64,000 nucleotides of DNA. Origin: Asticcacaulis aquaticus (lineage in GTDB: Bacteria > Pseudomonadota > Alphaproteobacteria > Caulobacterales > Caulobacteraceae). The notes under the pieces were generated by a model. The model saw only the letters and a program-made list of their open reading frames with translations, did not search any database and was not told the origin of the DNA. This document shows positions 50,086 through 58,106 of the stretch, one piece after another; position 1 is the first letter of the stretch, and every line of letters starts with the position of its first letter. The stretch is taken from positions 62,001-126,000 of the forward strand of contig NZ_JAQQKX010000005.1 of the NCBI RefSeq assembly GCF_028550415.1, in the 5' to 3' direction. The translations under genes were made by a program, and so were the position numbers.

Positions 50086-52380
50086 ATGCTTCAAGACAAG
50101 AGCTTCGCCGTCGAGACCGAGGTCTCCGATTTGAGCCAGATTCTTTCTCACCCCTCGCTCGCCCCGACGACGCTCAGGCGCATCGCCGTCATGGGTAATT
50201 TTCCGCCGCGTCAATGCGGTCTGGCCACCTTTACCCGCGATATCTACAAATGCCTGCACAAGGCCCTGCCTCAGGCGCGCTGCGATGTCATCGCCATGGA
50301 CGACCGGGCCGAAGCCTACGAATATCCCCCCGAAGTAACGAAACATATCGCTCAGGATGACGTGGCGGCTTACCGGAAGCTGGCCGACGACCTCAATGCC
50401 GCCGATACTCAGGTTCTGTTTCTTCAGCACGAATTCGGCATCTATGGCGGACCGGCCGGGGCGCACCTGCTCGAATGCCTCGATCGCGTCACCATGCCGG
50501 TGGTCACGACCCTGCATACGGTTCTTGAAAACCCCAATGACGAGCAGCGCCGTGTCATGGAGGCCCTGATCCGCCGTTCCTCGACCCTGATCACCATGGC
50601 CCACAAAGGCGCCGACATCCTGAAGCGCGTCTATGATGTGCCGTCCGAGCAGATCGAGGTCGTCCTGCACGGCGCGCCGGAGCGTCCTCTGGTCGATAGC
50701 TCGCTGTTCAAGGGGCCGTTGAACGTCGAGGGCCGTCAGACCCTGAGCACCTTCGGCCTCCTGTCGCCGAACAAGGGCATCGAAACCGTCATCGAGGCCC
50801 TGCCGGAGATCAGCCGGCGCTGCCCGGACGTGATATATATGGTGGTCGGCGCGACCCATCCGAACCTGATCGCCCACGAAGGCGAGGCCTATCGCGACCG
50901 CCTGAAGCAGATGGCCGCCGATCTGGGCGTCGATGCTCACATCACCTTCATCAACAAATACCTGTCGGACGACGACCTGATCGATATTCTTCAGGCGACC
51001 GATGTCTATGTGACGCCATACCTGACCGAAACCCAGATCACGTCCGGCACGCTCAGCTACGCGCTGGCGGTCGGCAAGCCGGTCGTGTCCGCCCCGTACT
51101 GGCATGCGGTCGAGGCGCTGGCCGACGGTGTTGGTGTCGTCTGTCCGTTCCGCGATTCCGACGCCTTTGCAAAGGCGATCATCGGCCTGCTCACCGACGA
51201 TGAGGCGCGGGCCGCCATGTCGGCCAGGGCCTATCACTACGCCCTGCCGTCGCGGTGGAGCGCGGTGGCGGCCAGCTATATCCGCCGCGCCGAGGCCGAT
51301 CTGGACCATCCGGTCACCGCAGCGGCGGTCAAGGCATTTGCCCTGTGCCCCGCGCCGTCGTGGCGCGCGGTGGAGCGCCTCTCCGACGACTGCGGCATGG
51401 CCCAGCATGGCCGATATCGCCTGCCCGACCGGGCGCATGGCTACTGCGCCGACGACAATGCCCGCGCCCTGATGTTGATGGCGCGGCAGTCGAAGCTGAC
51501 GGCGCTGGATGAGCGTAAGGTCGATATGGCCTACCGCTATGCGGCCTTCATGAACCACGCCTGGCAGGGCGAGCGTTTTCGCAATTTCATGTCCTTTTCG
51601 CGCCAGTGGCTGGATGAGGGCGGTTCCGACGATTGCTGCGCCCGTAGCTTCGAGGCGCTGATCGAGGTCGTGCGCTCAAATCTGCCCGCCGACCTGAAAC
51701 TGTGGGCGAAAGAGCTGGCCCAGCGCGTCCTGCCGCACGTTATGGAATGGACCTCCAACCGGTCGCGCGCGGTCCTGCTGCGGGCGCTGGACGGGGCGCT
51801 GGGTCATGTCGGCGACGCCGCCGGACTGACCGCCCTGATCGCGCGGATTGCCGCTCAGTTGCACGGCGCCTATCGCGACTGGTCCAGCGCCGATGGCCAT
51901 AGCTGGTTCGAAACGGCCCTGTCCTACGATAATGCCCGGTTGCCGGAAGGCCTGCTGATCGCCGGTGTTCGTCTGAACGATGCGGCGATGACAACCGATG
52001 CCCTGTCGGCGCTTACCTGGCTGATGGACCGGCAAACGGCGTCCGGTCACCTGCGCCCCATCCCGACCCAGTGGTTCGACACCAATCCCGATACCCCCGC
52101 CCAGACCCACCCCTTGTTCGATCAGCAGGCACTGGAGGCGCAGGCGACGCTCGAAGCCTGCCTGACGGCGGCGCGCCTGACCGGTGATGCGAAATGGACC
52201 GCCGAAGCGCATAAGGCCTATGGCTGGTTCCTCGGTCAGAATGACCACGGTTTGAGCCTGATCACCGACGATGGCGGCTGTTACGACGGCCTGACGCCGC
52301 ACGGTGTCAACGAAAATCAGGGCGCGGAATCGGTTCTGGCCTGGCACCTTGGCTGGTCGGCACTCAAGGCAGCAAACTAA
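50086..52380 (+). CDS. GT4 glycosyltransferase with C-terminal helical domain
   Basis: A 764-residue cytosolic protein. Residues ~25-410 form a GT-B fold of family 4: RIAVMGNFPPRQCGLATFTR, FLQHEFGIYGGPAGAHLL, the phosphate-binding LSTFGLLSPNKGIETVIEAL and the donor-site loop YVTPYLTETQITSGTLSYAL-AVGKPVV. Residues ~420-764 form an (alpha/alpha)-type helical domain (YCADDNARALMLMARQS, WFETALSYDNARLPEGLLIA) of the kind fused to such transferases. GT4 proteins of this type are often next to GH130 enzymes, as here (51 bp downstream). Probably makes a mannose- or glucose-containing oligosaccharide; the exact product cannot be told. Confidence 0.85.
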   Translation: MLQDKSFAVETEVSDLSQILSHPSLAPTTLRRIAVMGNFPPRQCGLATFTRDIYKCLHKALPQARCDVIAMDDRAEAYEYPPEVTKHIAQDDVAAYRKLADDLNAADTQVLFLQHEFGIYGGPAGAHLLECLDRVTMPVVTTLHTVLENPNDEQRRVMEALIRRSSTLITMAHKGADILKRVYDVPSEQIEVVLHGAPERPLVDSSLFKGPLNVEGRQTLSTFGLLSPNKGIETVIEALPEISRRCPDVIYMVVGATHPNLIAHEGEAYRDRLKQMAADLGVDAHITFINKYLSDDDLIDILQATDVYVTPYLTETQITSGTLSYALAVGKPVVSAPYWHAVEALADGVGVVCPFRDSDAFAKAIIGLLTDDEARAAMSARAYHYALPSRWSAVAASYIRRAEADLDHPVTAAAVKAFALCPAPSWRAVERLSDDCGMAQHGRYRLPDRAHGYCADDNARALMLMARQSKLTALDERKVDMAYRYAAFMNHAWQGERFRNFMSFSRQWLDEGGSDDCCARSFEALIEVVRSNLPADLKLWAKELAQRVLPHVMEWTSNRSRAVLLRALDGALGHVGDAAGLTALIARIAAQLHGAYRDWSSADGHSWFETALSYDNARLPEGLLIAGVRLNDAAMTTDALSALTWLMDRQTASGHLRPIPTQWFDTNPDTPAQTHPLFDQQALEAQATLEACLTAARLTGDAKWTAEAHKAYGWFLGQNDHGLSLITDDGGCYDGLTPHGVNENQGAESVLAWHLGWSALKAAN

Positions 52381-52430
52381 CTTACTAACCGGCCTTTGTT
52401 TCATGCGCTGAGGCCGGGGGAGACGGGGAT

Positions 52431-53726
52431 ATGAAAAACATCAGATTCGACGACACGGTCCTGACCGCCAATCCGGAGCGCGTCGTCCTGCGCCCCTTCA
52501 CCATTTCGGTCGAACCAAGTTCAACCGCACAGGGGTCCATGTCGCGGGCCGAGCGCGTCTGTCGGGCGCTACTCAAGCTCAGTCGCGACGAATGCTGCGC
52601 CGAACTGGATAACGTCAGTCGCGACTTCATCGGCCGCCATTTGCAGGCGCGTGCCATCTTCCTCGACCGCTTCAGGCAGATCAAGAACGTCCTGGGGCGC
52701 GTCGAAGACCTCGATAAGATCGACGAGGATCACGCGGCCCTGATCGGCGCCTATTTCTGCCACGAATATTCCTTCGAGGCCGCCGCCATCATGAACCCGT
52801 CGGTGGTGCCGCACCCGGATCAGTCCGGCGCCCCCGAAGGCACGACGCGCTTCATCATGTCGGTGCGCACGGTGGGCGAGGGGCACATCTCGACCATCTC
52901 GTTCCGTATCGGCCTGTTCCACAATACCGACGGCTCCATCGATCTGGAGCCAGAATCCGACTTCATCGTCGCGGCCAAGCCGGCGCAGTCGGCGACCGAC
53001 GGGCCGGTGACGGTCATGCGTTACAAGGCCTGCGATATTTCCGGCATGGTCATCTTCCCGACCACGCGGGCGCAGTCGAACGGCCTCGAAGACCTGCGAC
53101 TGGTTCATTTCACCGATGACGACGGCGACACGACCTATCTTGGCACCTACACCGCCTATTCGGGCCGTGAAATCGGCTGCGAGCTGTTCGAGACCGAGGA
53201 TTTCGACACCATCTATCTGACGCCGTTTCGCGGTCTGGCCTCGACGCACAAGGGACTGGCCCTGTTCCCGCGCAAGATCAACGGGCGTTATGCCGCCATC
53301 GGGCGGCTGGACCACGAAAGCCTTTATTACATGGAAACCGACGACAAGATGGTATGGAGCTACGGCGACCGCATCATCGAGCCGAAGTTCCCGTGGGAGC
53401 TGGTTCAGATGGGTAATTGCGGCTCGCCGATCGAACTGGACGAAGGCTGGCTGGTCTTCACGCACGGGGTAGGGGCCATGCGCCGCTATTGCCTCGGCGC
53501 CGTGTTGCTCGACAAGGACGATCCGCGCAAGGTCATCGGGCGGTCGAAAACGCCGATGCTGGCTCCCGAAGAAGATAGCCGCGAAGGCTATGTCCCGAAC
53601 GTCGTCTATAGCTGCGGCGCCATGAAGTGCGGCGACTGGGTCTTCCTGCCCTATGGCGTGGCCGATTCCTCGATCCGCTTCGCGTCCCTGCGCGTGGACG
53701 ATATCCTCCAGCACCTCACACGCTGA
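52431..53726 (+). CDS. GH130-family glycoside phosphorylase
   Basis: GH130 enzymes phosphorolyse beta-mannosides, with some hydrolases known. The 431-residue protein has an N-terminal helical extension (residues ~40-110), as in the larger GH130 members, then the five-bladed propeller: AAIMNPSVVPHPDQS, LRLVHFTDDDGDTTYLGTYT with its Asp-rich loop, FPRKINGRYAAIGRLD and NCGSPIELDEGWLVFTHGVG. No signal peptide, so it acts in the cytosol. Paired with the upstream GT4 gene it suggests synthesis and turnover of one glycan or compatible solute. Its TGA overlaps the topoisomerase ATG (TGATG). Confidence 0.88.
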   Translation: MKNIRFDDTVLTANPERVVLRPFTISVEPSSTAQGSMSRAERVCRALLKLSRDECCAELDNVSRDFIGRHLQARAIFLDRFRQIKNVLGRVEDLDKIDEDHAALIGAYFCHEYSFEAAAIMNPSVVPHPDQSGAPEGTTRFIMSVRTVGEGHISTISFRIGLFHNTDGSIDLEPESDFIVAAKPAQSATDGPVTVMRYKACDISGMVIFPTTRAQSNGLEDLRLVHFTDDDGDTTYLGTYTAYSGREIGCELFETEDFDTIYLTPFRGLASTHKGLALFPRKINGRYAAIGRLDHESLYYMETDDKMVWSYGDRIIEPKFPWELVQMGNCGSPIELDEGWLVFTHGVGAMRRYCLGAVLLDKDDPRKVIGRSKTPMLAPEEDSREGYVPNVVYSCGAMKCGDWVFLPYGVADSSIRFASLRVDDILQHLTR

Positions 53727-54784
53727 TGGACGGGTCGTTTCCGGTCAGCGACGCGGTGGAACAGGCCAAGGAAGCGGGCCTGCGCTATGTGAGCGACCGC
53801 AAGCCGGGCTTTACGCGCCGCCGCTATGGGAAAACATTCGTCTATTTCGACACGAAAGGCGAGCGCATCAGCGATGCGAAGGTGATCGCCCGGATCAACA
53901 AGCTGGCTATCCCGCCCGCCTATAAGGACGTGTGGATCTGCCCCTATGCCAACGGCCATATGCAGGCGACCGGCAAGGACGCGCGCGGTCGTAAGCAGTA
54001 TCGCTACCACGCCGACTGGCGGGCCACGCGTGACGCCACCAAGTTCGACCACATCCTGCGTTTCGGTGAGAAACTGCCCGACATCCGCGCGAAGGTGCAT
54101 GAGCATCTGGGGCTGCGCACGCCGTGCCGCGAAAAGGTGCTGGCGACGGTGGTGGCACTGTTGGAAAAGACCCTGATCCGCGTCGGCAACGACGAATATG
54201 CCCGCACCAACGGTTCCTACGGCCTGACCACCTTGCGCGACGAGCACGTCGATGTCTCGGGGCAGACGGTGCGCTTTTGCTTCAAGGGTAAGTCGGGCAA
54301 GATGTGGAACCTGAAGCTCTCGGACCGCCGCATCGCCAACGCCATCCGCCGCTGTCAGGATCTGGGCGGGCAGGAACTGTTCGCCTGGGTCGATGAAGCG
54401 GGGCAGGTGCGCGACGTCACCTCATCCGACGTCAATGCGTACTTGCGCGAGATCAGCGGCGAAGCCTTCACGGCCAAGGATTTTCGTACCTTTACCGGCA
54501 CGGTACTGGCGGCTCTGGCGCTACAGGCGTTCGAGGGTTTCGAGAGCGAAGCGCAGGCCAAACGCAATCTGAAATCCGCCATCGACGGGGTGTCGAAACG
54601 GCTCGGCAATACACCGGCCGTCTGCCGCAAGGGCTATATCCATCCGGAGGTGATCAACGCCTATCTGGAGGGCAGCCTGACCCAGCAGATCGTCGGCGAA
54701 ATCGACGCGCATCTGTCGGACGCCGCGTCATTGACGCCCGACGAGGTTATGGTGCTGGCCTTTTTAAAGAAGCGGTTGAGCTGA
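53726..54784 (+). CDS. DNA topoisomerase IB
   Basis: This eukaryote/poxvirus-type enzyme nicks one strand through a 3'-phosphotyrosine. The N-terminal domain has RRYGKTFVYFDTKGERISD and the conserved IPPAYKDVWICPYANGHMQA. The catalytic residues are an Arg in LIRVGNDEYARTNGSYGLTT, Lys in FCFKGKSGKMW, Arg in KDFRTFTGT and Tyr304 in CRKGYIHPEV. 352 residues is typical of bacterial topoisomerase IB. The ATG at 53726 overlaps the GH130 stop by one base, giving translational coupling with a sugar gene for no evident metabolic reason. Confidence 0.93.
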   Translation: MDGSFPVSDAVEQAKEAGLRYVSDRKPGFTRRRYGKTFVYFDTKGERISDAKVIARINKLAIPPAYKDVWICPYANGHMQATGKDARGRKQYRYHADWRATRDATKFDHILRFGEKLPDIRAKVHEHLGLRTPCREKVLATVVALLEKTLIRVGNDEYARTNGSYGLTTLRDEHVDVSGQTVRFCFKGKSGKMWNLKLSDRRIANAIRRCQDLGGQELFAWVDEAGQVRDVTSSDVNAYLREISGEAFTAKDFRTFTGTVLAALALQAFEGFESEAQAKRNLKSAIDGVSKRLGNTPAVCRKGYIHPEVINAYLEGSLTQQIVGEIDAHLSDAASLTPDEVMVLAFLKKRLS

Positions 54785-54788
54785 CGCG

Positions 54789-54947
54789 CTCCCTCCTCCC
54801 TGCTTGCGGGGAGGTGGCGCGCCGAAGGCGTGACGGAGGGGTATGACTCCGAACGCCGTAGCGTGCTGAACAGCTTGGCGGTGTACCCCTCCGCCTCAAC
54901 GCTTTGCATTTCGGCACCTCCCCAAGCCAGAGGCTTAGGGAGGAGGG
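54789..54947. repeat. Dispersed intergenic repeat, copy C
   Basis: Between convergent genes. One end reads CTCCCTCCTCCCTGCTTGCG, then GGGGAGGTGGCGCGCCGAAG and GCGTGACGGAGGGG; the other reads CCCCTCCGCCTCAACGCTTTG, CACCTCCCCAAGCC and AGGGAGGAGGG. It is an imperfect long palindrome of the same general design as copies A and B, but its middle and arm details differ, so it may be a separate subfamily. A bidirectional terminator role is plausible. Confidence 0.72.
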
Positions 54948-54953
54948 CGTGCC

Positions 54954-56561
54954 TTATAGCGACGCTTCCCGCTCCGCCGTTACCTCACTCAGCAGGCGCG
55001 TAAACGCATCGAGGCTGATCGGTTTGGTGATGTGGTGATCGAACCCGGCCTCGAAGGCCTTCTGACGGTCGCGTTCCTGCCCCCAGCCGGTCTGGGCGAT
55101 GATCACCGTGTCGTTCAAATCCGGATTTTGACGCAGCTCCCGGCAGACCTCGTAGCCGTTCATGCCCGGCATACCGATGTCGAGCAGGATGACGTCGGGC
55201 TGTTCGGCTCTGGCGGCTTCAAGCGCGGCGTAACCATCGTTGACCGTGCGCGCCGTGTGCCCGATTAGTTCCAGCATCCAACTGGTCGTCTGGGCCGACT
55301 CGCGGTTGTCATCGACCACCAGCACATTGAGGGACCGTTGGGTTTCCACCGGTGCGTCGGTATCCCGGTCGTGCGTCGCCGCTTCCGACAGGGGCAGACG
55401 CAGTTCGAACACCGAGCCCTGATTGAGCCCGCCGCTGCGGGCCACGATGGTGCCGCCGTGCATGTGCACCAGCTTCTGCGCCAGCGCCAGACCGATGCCG
55501 AGTCCGCCCTGTGCCCGGTGCAGATTGCGGTCGAGCTGCGTGAACAGGTCGAAGACTTTGGGCAGCATGTCCTCGTCGATACCGAGCCCGGTATCGCTGA
55601 CGCGGATCACCGCCTGTCCGTCATCCTCGCTCAGGCTGAGGACGATACGGCCGCCTTCGGGGGTGTATTTGGCGGCGTTGTTGAGCAGGTTGGCGATGAC
55701 TTGCGCCAGCCGCGTCAGGTCGCCATTGATCCATACGGGAGCCTCGGGCAGGTCGAGCGTGAAGTGATGCTCAAGCTGATCGATCAGCGGGCGCGAGGTT
55801 TCCACCGCCGCCTGAATCGCCGCCTGTGCGGTCATCCGGTCGCGCTTGAGGTCGATCTTGCCCTGAGACACGCGCGACACGTCGAGCAGGTCATCGATCA
55901 GCCGCACCAGATGGGTCATCTGACGGTCCATCATGTCACGGACATTGCCCGCCATCGGTCCGTCGGGCGACAGGCGCAAAATCTGAAGGCCATTGCGGAT
56001 GGGCGCCAGCGGATTGCGCAGTTCGTGGGCCAGGGTCGCCAGAAACTCGTCCTTGCGCAGATCGGCTTCGCGCAGGGCCTCGGCGGCGCGGCGGCTTTCG
56101 CGCAGCAGGCGCATATTCTCTTCGGCTGTGGCGGCCAGAGCGTCGCGCTGGGCGGCGATTTGCTGACGCTGCTGGTAGAGTTCGATGAAGACCTCGATCT
56201 TGGAGCGCAGGATATCGCCCTCGATCGGTTTTTGCAGGAAATCGACGGCCCCGGTCTCGTAGCCGCGGAAACGGCGCTGACGGTCGGCGGACCCGGCGGT
56301 GAGGAAGATGATCGGCACGCGGCGGGTGCGCTCGGACCCGCGCATCATCTCGGCCAGTTCGAAACCGTCCATCTCCGGCATCTGCACGTCGAGCAGGGCC
56401 AGAGCCACATCCTGCTTGAGCAGGATTTCGAGCGCCTCGACGCCCGACCGCGCCTTAAGCATGACGAGGCCGTCGCGGCGCAGCAGGGCCTCAAGCGCCA
56501 GCAGGTTTTCGGGCAGGTCGTCGACGGCCAGGATATGAACGGGCTCAGGCGGCGTCATCAT
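54954..56561 (-). CDS. Hybrid histidine kinase (REC-HisKA-HATPase-REC)
   Basis: A 535-residue cytosolic kinase with receivers at both ends. REC1 (residues 1-125) has acceptor Asp58 (LALLDVQMPEMDG). A coiled coil (130-165) leads to HisKA with His179 (EFLATLAHELRNPLAPI). The ATPase domain has LLNNAAKYTPEGG, VSDTGLGIDEDML and GGLGIGLALAQKL. REC2 (about 411-530) has Asp461 (ILLDIGMPGMNGYEV). An N-terminal receiver without a sensor domain suggests input from another kinase, perhaps the CHASE3 kinase upstream. It overlaps the stand-alone cheB by four bases; no obvious DNA-binding output lies nearby. Confidence 0.93.
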   Translation of the reverse strand: MMTPPEPVHILAVDDLPENLLALEALLRRDGLVMLKARSGVEALEILLKQDVALALLDVQMPEMDGFELAEMMRGSERTRRVPIIFLTAGSADRQRRFRGYETGAVDFLQKPIEGDILRSKIEVFIELYQQRQQIAAQRDALAATAEENMRLLRESRRAAEALREADLRKDEFLATLAHELRNPLAPIRNGLQILRLSPDGPMAGNVRDMMDRQMTHLVRLIDDLLDVSRVSQGKIDLKRDRMTAQAAIQAAVETSRPLIDQLEHHFTLDLPEAPVWINGDLTRLAQVIANLLNNAAKYTPEGGRIVLSLSEDDGQAVIRVSDTGLGIDEDMLPKVFDLFTQLDRNLHRAQGGLGIGLALAQKLVHMHGGTIVARSGGLNQGSVFELRLPLSEAATHDRDTDAPVETQRSLNVLVVDDNRESAQTTSWMLELIGHTARTVNDGYAALEAARAEQPDVILLDIGMPGMNGYEVCRELRQNPDLNDTVIIAQTGWGQERDRQKAFEAGFDHHITKPISLDAFTRLLSEVTAEREASL

Positions 56562-57142
56562 GAGGCGTCTCCGGTCAGTTCGGCGGCAATCTGCTCAAGC
56601 GGCAGGACGCGGGCTTCGGGGCAGGCCGCGATCGCCGATTCCGGCATCAGGCGGGCATAGGCCCCCTTAGGCATCTGGATCAGGCCGCGCCCGCCGGCGT
56701 CGATCACGGCGCGAAGCCCCGCCGCCCCGTCTTCGTTGGCCCCGCTGAGGACGATGCCGGTCAGGTCTTCGCCATAGGCTTCGGCGGCGGTCTCAAAAAG
56801 GACGTCGATGGACGGGCGCGAGAAATAGACGGGCGCTTCGTTCGACAGGGACAGGCTGTGATCCTGTTCGACCAGCAGGTGATAGTCGGGCGGGGCGAAA
56901 TAGATGGTTCCGGCTTCGATCGGGGCCTTGTCGTCGGCTTCGACCACGCTCATTCGGCATTTATCGGCGAACAGTTCGGCGACGACGCTGTTCTTGTGTG
57001 GCGGCAGGTGGATGCAGACCAGCACCGGGTCATAGTCCTCGGGCAGATGCGGCAGGATGGCCGATAGCGCCTGCAAACCCCCGGCGGAAGCGCCGATGAC
57101 GACAGCGCGCGATCCTTTGAGCGGATACCGGCCATCCATCAC
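56558..57142 (-). CDS. Stand-alone CheB-type methylesterase domain protein
   Basis: A 194-residue protein consisting only of the CheB catalytic domain, with no receiver. Catalytic Ser is in VVIGASAGGLQALSAI, His in CIHLPPHKNSVV, and the Asp is in the equivalent of the DG motif, LSGANEDGAAGLRAV. It overlaps the CheR-like gene upstream by four bases (57139-57142) and the hybrid kinase downstream by four (56558-56561), so all three are translationally coupled. Because it lacks a receiver its regulation must come from partners. Its target may not be a chemoreceptor, since none is encoded nearby. Confidence 0.9.
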   Translation of the reverse strand: MMDGRYPLKGSRAVVIGASAGGLQALSAILPHLPEDYDPVLVCIHLPPHKNSVVAELFADKCRMSVVEADDKAPIEAGTIYFAPPDYHLLVEQDHSLSLSNEAPVYFSRPSIDVLFETAAEAYGEDLTGIVLSGANEDGAAGLRAVIDAGGRGLIQMPKGAYARLMPESAIAACPEARVLPLEQIAAELTGDAS

Positions 57143-57966
57143 GCTTCCTCGCGTTTCTGATAGAGGCGTTCGTCACGGGCGAATTCGGCGAAACCATCGA
57201 CATGCGAGGAAAAGCGCAGGGTTTCCTTGGCACCCAGCCCCAGAAAACCGCGATTGGACAACGAGTCGCGGAACAGGCCGATGGCCCGGTTCTGCAGATC
57301 CTTGTTGAAATAGATCAGGACGTTTCGGCACGACACCAGTTGCGTCTCGGCAAAGACGGCGTCGGTGACCAGCGAATGGTCGGAGAAAACGATGCGCTTG
57401 CGCAGGGACTTGTCGAAGGTCGCCGCGCCATAGGCGGCGGTATAATAGTCCGACAGGGACGACTTGCCGCCCGACAGGCGGTGGTTCTCGGTGAACAGGC
57501 GCATCCGGTCGAGGCCATAGACACCGGCCTCCGCCTTGCGCAGGCTGTCCTGATTGATGTCGGTGGCGTAGAAAATGGTGCGGTCCTCAAGCCCCTCTTC
57601 GCGGAACAGTATCGCAAAAGAGTAAACTTCTTCACCGGTCGAACAGCCCGCGATCCATACCTTGAGCGACGGATAGGTTTTGAGGTGCGGCACGACCGTT
57701 TCGCGGATCGCCTTGAAATAGGCCGGATCGCGGAACAGCTCGGACACCTGCACCGTCAGATAGCCCATCAGTTCCATCAGGATGCTCTCGTCATGCAGGA
57801 CGAGGTCCTGAAGCATGGAGATGGTGCGGCAGCCGAACCGGTCGCGCGCCTGAATGAGGCGGCGTTTGATCGAGGCCATGGCATAGCCGCGAAAATCGTA
57901 GTGATATTTGAGATGAATCGCCTCCAGCAGGAGGCGGACCTCTATGTCCTCGATCTTGTTGTGCAC
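57139..57966 (-). CDS. CheR-type methyltransferase
   Basis: A 275-residue CheR homologue, distinct from the che-operon copy. The N-terminal domain (IEVRLLLEAIHLKYHYDFRG) precedes the SAM-binding domain with SLKVWIAGCSTGEEVYSFAI and LVSCRNVLIYFNKDLQ, the family signatures. The start is uncertain: a GTG at 57966 (VHNKIEDI) is chosen, with GGGTG nearby; a TTG nine bases upstream is possible. It pairs with a stand-alone CheB within a kinase cluster, as in chemosensory-like systems that control functions other than swimming. Confidence 0.9.
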   Translation of the reverse strand: MHNKIEDIEVRLLLEAIHLKYHYDFRGYAMASIKRRLIQARDRFGCRTISMLQDLVLHDESILMELMGYLTVQVSELFRDPAYFKAIRETVVPHLKTYPSLKVWIAGCSTGEEVYSFAILFREEGLEDRTIFYATDINQDSLRKAEAGVYGLDRMRLFTENHRLSGGKSSLSDYYTAAYGAATFDKSLRKRIVFSDHSLVTDAVFAETQLVSCRNVLIYFNKDLQNRAIGLFRDSLSNRGFLGLGAKETLRFSSHVDGFAEFARDERLYQKREEA

Positions 57967-58106
57967 GACACCCAAATGCCCCGAAGGGTTCGACTGAAAA
58001 TTGCGTGATTATAAATTTCAGACCGACCTTATTGTGATCTCAAATAAAAATAAAATCAGTAAAGCGCAGCGGGTAGCCGTTTCTTTTGAAAATGTGGTGT
58101 GAGCGC

